Of a stretch of 64,000 nt of DNA, positions 37,715-46,988 are shown one piece after another. Made by a program: the position numbers and the translations under genes. Numbering within the stretch: position 1 is the first letter of the stretch; each line of letters opens with the position of its first letter. This DNA is from Marisediminitalea oceani. Its GTDB lineage: Bacteria; Pseudomonadota; Gammaproteobacteria; Enterobacterales; Alteromonadaceae. The DNA lies in assembly GCF_003731635.1 (NCBI RefSeq), contig NZ_RCUA01000053.1, positions 62,001 through 126,000 on the forward strand, written 5' to 3'. The notes beneath the pieces are model-generated. The model was not told the DNA's origin, made no database searches, and was given only the letters and a program-made list of their open reading frames with translations.

Positions 37715-40018
37715 TTAGAAGCGATACCCAACCGTTAACTGGATAGTCATCGGGTCACCGTAGTAGCCGATAAGCGTTGTATCGCCCCCTGTACCAGGAC
37801 CATAGCTACCGTCTTCGTTACGTTCAACGTAATCATAGCCGCCCACCAGATATTCTTCATCGGTGAGGTTTTTCGCATGAATACCGCCGTACCAGTCACC
37901 TTCAATGCTTTCCCAGTTCACGCTGACATTCACCATACCGTAAGCATCCTGAGCGATCAGGTCGCTGGTTTCAAACAGCAGGTAGTCATCACGGTAGTAA
38001 TAGTTAGCGTTAAAGTTGAAATAACCGACACTGGTATCCAGCGCATAATTAGCGGCCAGGTTAAGTGTGTTCTCCGGCGTGCTGGCCAACCCAATCAGTG
38101 GTGGAACCGCATTGTTTTCTTTGATCTCAAAATCGATATAACCGTAAGCGGCCGATAACGTCAGGTTATCTGTCGCAACGTACGTCAGCTCCACTTCAGC
38201 ACCTTTTGCGGCCGTCGCTGATGCATTACGTAAACGCTGCTGCAGGTCTGCCCCACTATCTCCGCCTGGCTCAATACCAATGTACTGGCGATCGCTGTGG
38301 TCATAGGCAAACAAGGTAACGTTGGCACGGAAGTTATCCGTTACGTCACTCTTCATACCCACTTCGAATGAATCGACCACTTCTGGTCTTACACCCGGTT
38401 CATTAGTTGTTGCACGTGGGTTAAAGGTACCCGACTTGAACCCCTGCGAGTAGCTGGCGAAGAACATGGTGTCTCTGGACATTTGATATTCCACACCTAC
38501 ACGCGGTGTAAAGCGCGACCAGCTATCAGAAGCTGGAGCATCCAGCACGCCATCACCGTCTGAGTCTGAACCCAGTACCTGTGGAACCAGTTCCCCCTCC
38601 GGACGAACATATCCAGGGATCCAATCTGATTCTGTGTAAACGTTGGCAAATACCAGACCGTTATAAACCGTGGCCTGCTTTTCCTCATCGGTATAACGGG
38701 CACCAACAGACACCGACAGCTTATCGGTGATGTCGTAGTTTAACTGACCATATACCGCAACACTTTCACTGTTGTTACAACCAGACACTTCACGGGTCAG
38801 GCCAGGTACACCAAACGCTGCACGGCCAAGGAAGCCGAATACCGCATCAAACTGACCACAGGACTCACCGTCGTAGTAGTACAGACCGCTTACCAGGGTA
38901 AAGTTGTCACCCAGGTAGTTGGCTTGTAATTCATGGGTATCGTTTTCATCTTCAAAAATGGCCGACATATCTAAAATGTCCAGCGCGGTATTATCGAAAT
39001 CAATGTTGGTTGGTGAATAACTTTCACGATGTGAACCAATGTATTTCAGTTCCAGATTGTCTGACACATCATAACGCATCAACCAGCTGTAGCCCTCAAG
39101 CTCTACTTTATTCCAGGTCGGCAGACTGGTGTAGGAATCATAAACTGAATCCGGTACCGGCGCATCGGTTAAGATACTGGGCAACAGGCGATAACCCCCT
39201 TTGGAGTTTGAAGAGTCTTCGGTTTTATCCCAGCCCAGACGGAAAAATAAATCGTCAGTAATATGCGCTTCCAGAGTTAACCGTGCAGCCCACAGATCTT
39301 TGTTGTAGTTTTCACGGTCCTGACCTTCCAGCGCGCTTTGCAGGAATTCACCATAGCCATCACGATTCAGATTGGCATAACCAAAGCCCAGATAAACCTT
39401 ATCTTCCACAAGTGGATACTGACCGGTCACTTTTACGTCTTTACGTCCATAGTTACCAACTGTCCCTTCGATATTGAAGGTGGGGTCACCCACCATATCT
39501 TTGGTAACATATTTTACCGCACCACCGATGGTGTTTTTACCATACAGAGTGCCCTGTGGCCCACGCAAAACTTCAATACGCTGTACGTCAAGTAAGTCAA
39601 GCACCGCACCCTGAGGACGGGCAACATAAACGTCGTCAATATAAATACCAACGCCTGGCTCAAAACCCCACAGCGGATCCTGCTGGCCCAGACCACGGAT
39701 AAAGGCGGTCAATGTGGAGTTGGTACCACGGCTGGTTTGCAGCGTGGTGTTAGGCGAGAATTGTTGCACTTCTGTTAAAACACTGATCCCTTTATTACCA
39801 AGTTCAACAGCGCCCAGCGAGGTGATAGCAACCGGAACTTCCTGCAGGCTCTCAACCGTTTTACGCGCCGTAACTTCGATTTTCTCCAGTTTACCTTTTT
39901 CGATTCCGTCTTCAGCATCCTGTGCAAAAGCGGCTTGTGATCCTAAGCAGGCCAGCGTTACCGCCGTAGCGCAGAGTGTACGGCTAAAATTTATTTTATT
40001 ACCGAATGTGTGTTTCAT
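37715..40018 (-). CDS. TonB-dependent outer-membrane receptor
   Basis: 767 residues with a signal peptide (hydrophobic part AVTLACLGSQAAFAQ), a TonB-box-like KIEVTARK, an N-terminal plug (LGQQDPLWGFEPGVGIYIDDVY and RIEVLRGPQGTLYGKNTIGGAV) and a long beta-barrel ending in an aromatic residue (TVGYRF). The substrate is not evident. It is divergent from the PHB-type operon starting at 40232 and shares with it the repeat at 40095-40145, which suggests hydroxybutyrate oligomers; an aromatic compound for the adjacent van/lig genes is an alternative. Confidence 0.92.
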   Translation of the reverse strand: MKHTFGNKINFSRTLCATAVTLACLGSQAAFAQDAEDGIEKGKLEKIEVTARKTVESLQEVPVAITSLGAVELGNKGISVLTEVQQFSPNTTLQTSRGTNSTLTAFIRGLGQQDPLWGFEPGVGIYIDDVYVARPQGAVLDLLDVQRIEVLRGPQGTLYGKNTIGGAVKYVTKDMVGDPTFNIEGTVGNYGRKDVKVTGQYPLVEDKVYLGFGYANLNRDGYGEFLQSALEGQDRENYNKDLWAARLTLEAHITDDLFFRLGWDKTEDSSNSKGGYRLLPSILTDAPVPDSVYDSYTSLPTWNKVELEGYSWLMRYDVSDNLELKYIGSHRESYSPTNIDFDNTALDILDMSAIFEDENDTHELQANYLGDNFTLVSGLYYYDGESCGQFDAVFGFLGRAAFGVPGLTREVSGCNNSESVAVYGQLNYDITDKLSVSVGARYTDEEKQATVYNGLVFANVYTESDWIPGYVRPEGELVPQVLGSDSDGDGVLDAPASDSWSRFTPRVGVEYQMSRDTMFFASYSQGFKSGTFNPRATTNEPGVRPEVVDSFEVGMKSDVTDNFRANVTLFAYDHSDRQYIGIEPGGDSGADLQQRLRNASATAAKGAEVELTYVATDNLTLSAAYGYIDFEIKENNAVPPLIGLASTPENTLNLAANYALDTSVGYFNFNANYYYRDDYLLFETSDLIAQDAYGMVNVSVNWESIEGDWYGGIHAKNLTDEEYLVGGYDYVERNEDGSYGPGTGGDTTLIGYYGDPMTIQLTVGYRF

Positions 40019-40094
40019 AGGGTGTCCCTTGTTTTAGTAAATCAAAAAATCGTTCTGAAGAACGCGGTCGAGTTAACTGTAGAGATTTTTAACA

Positions 40095-40145
40095 ATTTCG
40101 TAACTAGTACCATCGTACTATTTCGTAACTAGTACCATCGTACTA
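40095..40145. repeat. Two exact 25-bp tandem repeats with internal dyads
   Basis: The unit ATTTCGTAACTAGTACCATC... (40095-40119) is repeated exactly at 40120-40144. Each contains the dyad TAGTAC-CATC-GTACTA (40105-40120 and 40130-40145), and the inner half-sites also form GTACTA-N9-TAGTAC. It lies between the divergent TonB receptor and permease genes, about 85 bases from each start, so it is a strong candidate operator array for a shared regulator. Confidence 0.8.
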
Positions 40146-40231
40146 TGGGCAGATTTGTTAATGCGAGCCACACTTTGCAGCACTGATGAAGAGTCTGCGG
40201 TCACAGATTTCAATCAAAGGAAAGTAACATT

Positions 40232-41527
40232 ATGTTGAGTTTACTCGGACTGGTTGGTGGACTGGGACTGCTTATCGTACTCACTATACGCGGCATGAAT
40301 TTATTCATTGCTGCGCCAGTGTGTGCGTTAATTGTGGCACTAACAAGTGGCCTTCCCCTGTTTACCGGCGATGCAAATTTCGTCACCACTTATATGAGTG
40401 GTTTCGCAGGGTTTATTTCTGCCTGGTTTTTTATGTTCTTACTGGGGGCGATATTTGGCAAATTCATGGAAGATACCGGTGCGGCAGATTCTGTAGCCCG
40501 CTGGATAGTAGGAAAACTGGGCTTCAAACACGCGGTTGTGGCGGTGGTACTGGCCTGTGCCATCTTAACATACGGCGGCGTGAGTTTGTTTGTGGTCGCT
40601 TTTTCAGTTTACCCCATGGCACTAAGCCTGTTTAAAGACGCCAATTTGCCGCGCCGCTTTATTCCGGCGACCATGGCATTTGGATCGGTGACATTCACCA
40701 TGACCTCGGCCGGTTCACCAGAAATTCAAAACTGGATCCCGATTAAATACCTGGGCACTTCGCCTTTTGCTGGTTGGGAAGTCAGTCTGGTGGTAGCCAT
40801 CTTCATGGCATGCTTTGGCTACTGGTGGCTTAAGCGCATGATAGGTAAAGCCATTGCCAAGGGTGAAAAGTTTGAGGAGCGGGCTTCTGACCCCAAAGTA
40901 CCCGTGCGCGATCTCCCTCATCCGTTAACCGGGGTTATTCCCTTACTGGTTGTTCTGGTACTGAGTTTCTGGTTGCACGAATCACTGGCACAGCTGGCTC
41001 TTATCGTGGCACTTTCCGGAGGTGTTTTAACCCTGATGCTGATTAACTTTCAGTATTTCCACGACCTCTCTAAAGCCGTTAACACCGGTACCACCGGCGC
41101 ACTGGTCGCTATTGGTAATACCGCAGCAGTAGTAGGCTTTGGATCTATCGCCAAAAACACTGAAGCTTTCCAGGCAACGGTAGAGGTCATGGCCAACCTG
41201 CCCGGTAACGAACTTATCGGCGCCGCCGTCGCGGTGAGTGTCATTGCCGGTTTAACCGGTTCTGCCTCGGGTGGCCAGGCCATTGTATTGCCATTAATCG
41301 GTCAGCACTATATCGACCGCGGCGTTGAACCCGAAGAATTACACCGTATTGTCGCCATCTCCTCCGGCGCACTGGACTCTTTGCCGCATAATGGTTACGT
41401 TGTGACCACTATTCGGGCAATTTGTCATGAAACGCACAAAGCCGCCTATGGTTCTGTGGCAGCGTTAACCGTTGTGGTGCCGCTCATCGGTTTAGCAATG
41501 GCTATCGCGCTGTTTAGTTTGTTTTAA
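40232..41527 (+). CDS. GntP-family permease, probable D-3-hydroxybutyrate transporter
   Basis: 431-residue inner-membrane permease with about 12 hydrophobic segments, a GntP-like region (LTYGGVSLFVVAFSVYPMA) and the C-terminal SSGALDSLPHNGYV segment. GntP proteins carry gluconate or related hydroxy acids; several annotated members are D-beta-hydroxybutyrate permeases. Here it leads an operon with a PHB depolymerase and a 3-hydroxybutyrate dehydrogenase, which supports 3-hydroxybutyrate as substrate (inference). The next gene starts 9 bases after its stop. Confidence 0.8.
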   Translation: MLSLLGLVGGLGLLIVLTIRGMNLFIAAPVCALIVALTSGLPLFTGDANFVTTYMSGFAGFISAWFFMFLLGAIFGKFMEDTGAADSVARWIVGKLGFKHAVVAVVLACAILTYGGVSLFVVAFSVYPMALSLFKDANLPRRFIPATMAFGSVTFTMTSAGSPEIQNWIPIKYLGTSPFAGWEVSLVVAIFMACFGYWWLKRMIGKAIAKGEKFEERASDPKVPVRDLPHPLTGVIPLLVVLVLSFWLHESLAQLALIVALSGGVLTLMLINFQYFHDLSKAVNTGTTGALVAIGNTAAVVGFGSIAKNTEAFQATVEVMANLPGNELIGAAVAVSVIAGLTGSASGGQAIVLPLIGQHYIDRGVEPEELHRIVAISSGALDSLPHNGYVVTTIRAICHETHKAAYGSVAALTVVVPLIGLAMAIALFSLF

Positions 41528-41536
41528 GGAGATACC

Positions 41537-42724
41537 ATGGCACGGATATTCTTATTATGCTGCGCACTACTGTTGGCCCTGCCAGCAGTAACTGCAGCAG
41601 CTGAAGAAGTGTTACTCACCAGCAAAGAACGCTTTAGCATGCCTTCATACACAACTGTTGGCGGGCGAACAATTAAGTCGCTGCAAGTAGGCTGGGAAAG
41701 CTACGGCAAACTTAATCAGGCCAAAGATAATGTGATTCTGATCACCCATTATTTCTCCGCCAACTCCCACGCTGCCGGTAAATATCATCCCGATGACGCA
41801 GCGCCGGGCTATTGGGATGCGATTATCGGCCCGGGCAAAGCCATCGATACTGACCAGTATTTTGTCATCAGCGTGGATAGCCTCGCCAATCTCAACGCCA
41901 ACGATCCTAATGTGATCACCACCGGCCCGGCCAGTATTAACCCCGACACCGGGAAGCCTTACGGCCTCGATTTTCCGGTAGTCACCATTAAAGATTTTGT
42001 TAATGTGCAAAAAGCGGTGCTAGAAAGTTTGGGGATAAGCAAACTGCACGCGGTTATCGGGCCATCCATGGGATCCATGCAGGCGCTTGAATGGGCAGCC
42101 AGTTACCCCGACTGGGTGCAACGCATGATATCAGTAATTGGCACCGGTGACAGCGACGCCTGGACCACAGCGGCTTTAGAGCAATGGGCCATTCCTATTC
42201 GACTCGATAAGAACTGGCAGGACGGCAACTATTACGACAGCGAACCACCTGTAGATGGCCTTGCTGCTGCACTGATGTTAATTACCCAACAAGCGCTGCA
42301 CCCACTGTATTTTAATCAGCAAGGTGAGAAGCTCAATTATCACCCGCTGGAAACCGGGCCATTGAGCAGTATTCGCAAATCGCACAGTATTGTTACCTGG
42401 TTAACTAATCGTGCCCGCTCAAGAGCGGAAAAAATGGATGCCAATCATTTACTGTATCTGGTGCGCGCCTGTCAGCTGTTTCTTGCCGGCAACGGCGACT
42501 CACTGGCGCAAACCATGCAGTCTGTGAAAGCAAAAACCTTATTCTTGCCGGCTTCAAATGATTTATTATTAATGCCTTACATGGCGCAAAAAGCCCACGA
42601 AGCTTTACAAAAGCGGGGTAAAGACAGTCGCTATGAAGAGCTCAGCGGCAGTCTTGGTCATTTCGATGGCGTAGTGAGCATCAAACAAAAAGCCGATGCG
42701 ATTGAAGCATTTTTAAAGTATTAA
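41537..42724 (+). CDS. Exported MetX-fold alpha/beta hydrolase
   Basis: 395 residues with a signal peptide (FLLCCALLLALPAVTAAAEE). The remainder is related to homoserine O-acetyltransferases (MetX): nucleophile elbow GPSMGSMQALEWAASYP with the catalytic Ser, Asp candidate in LFLPASNDLLLMP, and His in LSGSLGHFDG. MetX is cytoplasmic, so the signal peptide and the PHB context argue for an extracytoplasmic esterase, possibly cutting 3-hydroxybutyrate oligomers. This substrate is inference. It has tight spacing to its neighbours (9 and 15 bases), so it is part of the operon. Confidence 0.82.
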   Translation: MARIFLLCCALLLALPAVTAAAEEVLLTSKERFSMPSYTTVGGRTIKSLQVGWESYGKLNQAKDNVILITHYFSANSHAAGKYHPDDAAPGYWDAIIGPGKAIDTDQYFVISVDSLANLNANDPNVITTGPASINPDTGKPYGLDFPVVTIKDFVNVQKAVLESLGISKLHAVIGPSMGSMQALEWAASYPDWVQRMISVIGTGDSDAWTTAALEQWAIPIRLDKNWQDGNYYDSEPPVDGLAAALMLITQQALHPLYFNQQGEKLNYHPLETGPLSSIRKSHSIVTWLTNRARSRAEKMDANHLLYLVRACQLFLAGNGDSLAQTMQSVKAKTLFLPASNDLLLMPYMAQKAHEALQKRGKDSRYEELSGSLGHFDGVVSIKQKADAIEAFLKY

Positions 42725-42739
42725 CAGGGACATTAATTA

Positions 42740-43738
42740 ATGAAGACAACCTTAAAAACGGCTTTGGGCTTCGGCCTTGTCGCTTTCGCGCAAGGCAGTA
42801 TCGCTCAGCAGGAAAGCAGCTTACAGCTTGATACCGACGCGATTACCGTGTCAGGGTTATCCTCTGGCGGCTTTATGGCCACCCAGTTTCATCTGGCCAA
42901 CAGCGATAAAGTGACCGGTGCGGCAATGCTGGCATCAGGCCCCTATTACTGTGCACAAAACGATATTGCCGTAGCCCTTGGTCAGTGTGTTGATAAAGTG
43001 AATTCACCGCTGGATGTTAAGGCACTGAGTGCGCAGGCCAAAAGCTGGGAAGAGTCCGGTAAAATTCCACCGCTGGCTAATTTAAAAGACGACAAAGTAT
43101 GGTTGCTGCACGGTACTGCCGATACGCGGGTCAACTCAGCCGTAAGCGACGCCTTGTATCAACAGTACCAACAGTGGGTACCGGCTGAACAGCTGACCTA
43201 TGTTAACGACAAACCCTTTTCTCACGTGTTTCCCACCGTCGATGCCGGTGGCAGTTGTCTGGACTCCGCTTCGCCTTATATCGGTAAATGTGAGTATGAT
43301 GCCGCTGGCGAATTGCTCACTGCGCTGTTAGGTGAACTAAATACCCCTGATGACGTATTAGAAGGTGAAGTAATTTCCTTTGATCAACAGGAAATTGCCG
43401 GCGATGATGCCAGCACGCTGGCCGACAAAGGTTACGCTTATATCCCGGCATCATGCAGTAATGGCGAAGCCTGCCGCGTACATGTGAGTTTCCATGGTTG
43501 CAATCAGTATGCCCAAGCCGTTGATATGGCTTATATAGAACAGACCGGTCTTAACCGTTGGGCCGATGACAACCAGTTAGTAGTGATTTACCCGCAAACC
43601 CGAAAATCGTTAATCATGCCAATGAATCCGCAGGGATGTTGGGATTGGTGGGGGTATACGTCAGACGCCTACGCAACCAGTGAAGGGCCGCAAATTAAAG
43701 CGGTAAATGCTTTTATTGATTTTCTAGCCACACGCTAA
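42740..43738 (+). CDS. Extracellular poly(3-hydroxybutyrate) depolymerase-like hydrolase
   Basis: 332 residues with a signal peptide (TALGFGLVAFAQGSIAQ). The lipase box is very near the N-terminus (VSGLSSGGFMA, ~residues 38-48), followed by LLHGTADTRV (Asp candidate), FSHVFPT (His) and, late in the protein, the oxyanion-type segment HVSFHGCNQY. This order, with the oxyanion motif at the C-terminal end, is that of circularly permuted type-2 PHB depolymerases such as the Penicillium funiculosum enzyme. No separate linker or substrate-binding domain is present, so it may act on amorphous polymer or oligomers. It is cotranscribed with 3-hydroxybutyrate uptake and oxidation genes. Confidence 0.82.
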   Translation: MKTTLKTALGFGLVAFAQGSIAQQESSLQLDTDAITVSGLSSGGFMATQFHLANSDKVTGAAMLASGPYYCAQNDIAVALGQCVDKVNSPLDVKALSAQAKSWEESGKIPPLANLKDDKVWLLHGTADTRVNSAVSDALYQQYQQWVPAEQLTYVNDKPFSHVFPTVDAGGSCLDSASPYIGKCEYDAAGELLTALLGELNTPDDVLEGEVISFDQQEIAGDDASTLADKGYAYIPASCSNGEACRVHVSFHGCNQYAQAVDMAYIEQTGLNRWADDNQLVVIYPQTRKSLIMPMNPQGCWDWWGYTSDAYATSEGPQIKAVNAFIDFLATR

Positions 43739-43750
43739 GGATTATTTTCT

Positions 43751-44518
43751 ATGTCATCTTACAATATTTTTATTACCGGTGGTGCCAGTGGTATTGGTTA
43801 TGGTATTGCCGAATTTCTAGGCGCTCAGGGACACACCATTCTGGTAGCCGACATCAACGCCGACGCCGCCGCTGAAGCTTGTCAGAAACTGGCCGACAAA
43901 AACATTAAGGCACTCCCTGTTGAAGTTGACGTCACCAACGCAGAACAGGTAGGCGCCCTGCCCGCCAAACTCAAAGATACGCCAGTCGATATTCTGGTTA
44001 ATAATGCCGGTATTCAGCACGTGTCTAAAATTGAAGACTTCCCACCAGAAAAGTGGCAAATGCTGATCAATATTATGCTGGTTGGCCCGGCGTTACTTAC
44101 TCAGGCGTTTATGCCTGGTATGCGCGAAAGAGACTTCGGCCGGATTATTAATATTGGCTCTATTCATTCAGTCGTTGCCTCCCCGTTCAAGTCGGCTTAT
44201 GTCGCGGCAAAACACGGGTTACTGGGCTTTTCGAAAACCATTGCGCTAGAGACCGGTGACGCCAACATCACTATTAATACGGTGTGTCCGGCTTATGTGA
44301 AAACGCCTCTGGTAGAAAAACAGATCGCTTCACAGGCTAAGGAAAACGGCATCAGCGAAGAAGAAGTGGTGAATAAAATTATGCTTGAGCCAATGCCGAA
44401 AAAGCAATTCATCAGTCTGGAAGAACTGGGCGAAACAGCGGCCTTTTTAATGAGCAGTGCTGCCCGCAACATTACCGGCCAAACCATGATTTTAGACGGT
44501 GGCTGGACCGCCAGATAA
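43751..44518 (+). CDS. 3-hydroxybutyrate dehydrogenase (SDR family)
   Basis: 255-residue short-chain dehydrogenase oxidising D-3-hydroxybutyrate to acetoacetate with NAD. Rossmann motif ITGGASGIGYGIAE, NNAG in LVNNAGIQHVSKIEDFP, catalytic Ser in INIGSIHSVVASP, and YVAAKHG with the Tyr-x3-Lys pair. The segment IQHVSPIEDFP-like and C-terminal MLEPMPKKQFISLEELG match known BdhA/PHBD enzymes. It is the last gene of the operon and is followed by a terminator hairpin. Confidence 0.92.
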   Translation: MSSYNIFITGGASGIGYGIAEFLGAQGHTILVADINADAAAEACQKLADKNIKALPVEVDVTNAEQVGALPAKLKDTPVDILVNNAGIQHVSKIEDFPPEKWQMLINIMLVGPALLTQAFMPGMRERDFGRIINIGSIHSVVASPFKSAYVAAKHGLLGFSKTIALETGDANITINTVCPAYVKTPLVEKQIASQAKENGISEEEVVNKIMLEPMPKKQFISLEELGETAAFLMSSAARNITGQTMILDGGWTAR

Positions 44519-44532
44519 ACCCCGGCCATATG

Positions 44533-44569
44533 AGCAGGAGATGCTTAATATCGCCTCCTGCTTTATTTT
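44533..44569 (+). terminator. Terminator of the PHB-type operon
   Basis: Stem AGCAGGAG / CTCCTGCT, 14-base loop, followed by TTATTTTG. It lies just after the dehydrogenase stop and before nadK. Confidence 0.8.
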
Positions 44570-44620
44570 GCGCATAAGGTTATGGTAATGTCGCCTCAGG
44601 AAGTGGGGAAGACGAACAAC

Positions 44621-45496
44621 ATGCCATACAACACCGTTGGATTAATCGGTAAAGCGGCCCACGAAGGTGCCCATGTAAGCCTCAATGCATTAGCGGATTA
44701 TCTTCGCGCCAAACAATGCACCATTCTTGTTGAAGAAAGCGTCGCCCAGGAAATGGATGGCGATGACTTCACCGTTTGCGACCTTGTCTCTATTGGTAAG
44801 CAGGCCGACCTTGCAGTAGTGGTTGGCGGCGATGGCAATATGCTTGGTGCTGCTCGCGTACTCTCCCGCTTTAATATTCACGTAGTAGGCGTTAACCGCG
44901 GTAACCTGGGTTTTCTTACCGATATCCATCCGGATGAAGTGGTTCAGCAAATGGATCTTATCTATAACGGTGAAACCATGGTTGAGCAACGCTTTCTGCT
45001 GGAAGTAGAAGTGTATCGCCACGAGCAGCTAAAAAGTAACAACTCGGCGGTTAACGAAGTGGTGCTGCACCACGGCAAAGTTGCCCACATGACCGAGTTT
45101 GAAGTGTTTATTGACGATCAGTTTGTGTTTAGTCAACGTTCAGACGGGCTGATTGTAGCAACTCCCACAGGTTCCACAGCCTATTCCTTATCTGGTGGCG
45201 GCCCCATTTTAATGCCACACCTTGATGCACTAACGCTGGTGCCCATGTTTCCGCATACCTTAAGTAGCCGGCCCATTGTGGTTGACGCTAACAGCACCAT
45301 TTCCATGCGGGTTTCCAAAGCCAATGTAGACAGCGTACAGGTTAGTTGCGACAGCCATATTGTCCTCCCGGCCCTGCCCGGTGACGAAATTCGGGTCAGA
45401 AAAAGCAACGACAGGCTGTCGTTGGTGCACCCTGCCGGTTACAGCTATTTTAATGTACTGCGGAAAAAGCTCGGTTGGGGCAGCAAACTGTTTTAA
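44621..45496 (+). CDS. nadK: NAD kinase
   Basis: Phosphorylates NAD to NADP using ATP. About 291 residues from ATG 44621 ([13 protein letters not shown]), close to the 292 of E. coli; upstream in-frame ATGs at 44582 and 44588 are possible but add a non-conserved leader. Motifs: [15 protein letters not shown] (GGDGN), [16 protein letters not shown] (conserved NE), and [16 protein letters not shown]. In many gammaproteobacteria nadK lies next to grpE or recN; here recN is 6 kb downstream with inserted genes between. Confidence 0.95.
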   Translation: MPYNTVGLIGKAAHEGAHVSLNALADYLRAKQCTILVEESVAQEMDGDDFTVCDLVSIGKQADLAVVVGGDGNMLGAARVLSRFNIHVVGVNRGNLGFLTDIHPDEVVQQMDLIYNGETMVEQRFLLEVEVYRHEQLKSNNSAVNEVVLHHGKVAHMTEFEVFIDDQFVFSQRSDGLIVATPTGSTAYSLSGGGPILMPHLDALTLVPMFPHTLSSRPIVVDANSTISMRVSKANVDSVQVSCDSHIVLPALPGDEIRVRKSNDRLSLVHPAGYSYFNVLRKKLGWGSKLF

Positions 45497-45619
45497 CTCG
45501 CTGCCACGCTGAAGCTACCAGAGGGTGAACCACTAAATCTAAAGTAGCGCTATACTCGTTAAGGTAAATAACGTTAATCTGCTGATTATTGAGCAGAATA
45601 ACCCGCCATTTTGCGGATA

Positions 45620-46705
45620 CTGATGAATTAACGGAAGTCTGAGCGCCATGGATCTGCCTGCCAATACGCCGATATTTATGCTGAAGTCATTGTAGACTCT
45701 TTTGCCAGCCTGCATGGCGGGCGTAAGCGTTCCTCTGCCCTGCTCTATTTTGCCAACCTCGGGGCACAGTATCAGTTCGATTCCGGCTTTTCCCTACAGG
45801 GTGAACTCTGGCTAACCGACAACCAGTCGATTTCGGATATCGTGGGCGACGAGCAGGGTATCAGTAATATTGAAGCCAGCGAAGCCGGCGTGCATATAGG
45901 CACCCTGGCGTTGGGTTACAATACCCCGTTTTTTTTCGGCTCTGGTTGGCGTTTATGACATTAATTATCACTTTGATGTCCTTCAAAGCGCCAACCTGTT
46001 TGTACACAGTGCCTTTGGCATGGGCTCCGTATTTGGTATCAGCGGTCCCAATGGCCCGAGCACTTACCCGCAACCCTTTTTAACCGCCAGGTTTGCTTAT
46101 CAGCGCGGTAATCATTCAGTGCAATTTGCTGTCGCTGATGGCGAGCCCGGCGACCCTTTGTTTTATTATCATACTGCCGCTCAGGAAGAGAAACGCATCA
46201 ACCTGATGGTTGTAACGGAATATGCTTACGAGTCAGCACAGAGTAAATTGCTGGCTGGATGGTGGGGCTATAATGATGACTCCGTAGTGCTGCAAAATGC
46301 CGGCGCTAGCCGGGGCAAAATAACGGCTTTTATTTGCGCACCGAACACCGTTTTAGACCATTAGCTTCAGAGCACCAGATCACCGTGTTTGGTCGGGCCG
46401 GCGTTGGCGCCAGCAAGTTTAACTTTTTCGATGAATTTTATTCTGTTGGGCTGCAGGTAAGCGGTGAATTGTGGGGCTTTGGCGACGAGAAGTTCGGCCT
46501 CGCCATTGCTCATGCCCGAACCTCGGACGTGAGGTCTGAGGAGTATGGTAACGATGAAACCGCCCTGGAACTTACCTCTGCTACAACGTTTAATACCGGT
46601 CTGGCTGTTCAGCCCAGTTTGCAATGGATTGGCTCACCGGGTGCCGCCCGTGATGCCCATGATGCCGTCGTTTTGGGCTTACGTTTTAGCTGGAGCTTTG
46701 ACTAA
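45620..46705 (+). pseudogene. Decayed OprB-like carbohydrate porin
   Basis: Three pieces in different frames join into one porin-like barrel: DSFASLHGGRKRSSALLYF to a stop at 45956-45958, then VYDINYHFDVLQSANLF to a stop at 46364, then FYLRTEHRFRPLAS to the final stop at 46705 (end VLGLRFSWSFD). The first break can be explained by one extra T in an 8-T tract (45929-45936), the second by one missing A in an A4 tract near 46317. The signal peptide and N-terminal part are absent, with an in-frame stop just before 45620. It resembles the carbohydrate-selective OprB family. Probably non-functional. Confidence 0.75.
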
Positions 46706-46869
46706 ATCGTCTGCAACCAGGCAACAAACTTTCTGGCTTCCATGGCGCTTTGCAGCGGCACGTATTTTTTGTTGTGACGGTCTTCAAAAGCAACGTTAAA
46801 TTTATTCACAGAAATATTGGATATAGGTGGTTTTACATTAATGCGTAAACCATTAATTGTTTGAATCAT
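46702..46869 (-). CDS. Small hypothetical protein (55 residues)
   Basis: Open frame of 55 residues (MIQTINGLRINVKPPISN..., ending KFVAWLQTI) on the minus strand between the porin remnant and the cold-shock gene. Mixed charged/hydrophobic composition looks protein-like, but the ribosome site is weak. Its stop overlaps the last bases of the porin remnant. No family is recognised; it could be a chance frame. Confidence 0.4.
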   Translation of the reverse strand: MIQTINGLRINVKPPISNISVNKFNVAFEDRHNKKYVPLQSAMEARKFVAWLQTI

Positions 46870-46950
46870 AGCGTGTCTTATTTTTTTAATTATTGGAAAA
46901 AGCAGATCTGAATGGCGGGCTGTTGATCAGAAAAAGAAAGTAAGTGAAGG

Positions 46951-46975
46951 AAAAGGCTGGTTATTACCAGCCCTT
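46951..46975 (-). terminator. Hairpin terminator of the cold-shock gene
   Basis: Stem GGCTGGT / ACCAGCC with a 4-base loop, followed on the minus strand by TTTTCC. It lies about 15 bases after the csp stop. Confidence 0.75.
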
Positions 46976-46988
46976 AATATCGTTAGCT

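Noticed and set aside
40095..40145. CRISPR array
   Set aside because: Only two abutting copies with no spacers and no cas genes.
41537..42724. Simple call as homoserine O-acetyltransferase MetX
   Set aside because: The signal peptide and position within a PHB-type operon argue against methionine synthesis, although the fold is shared.
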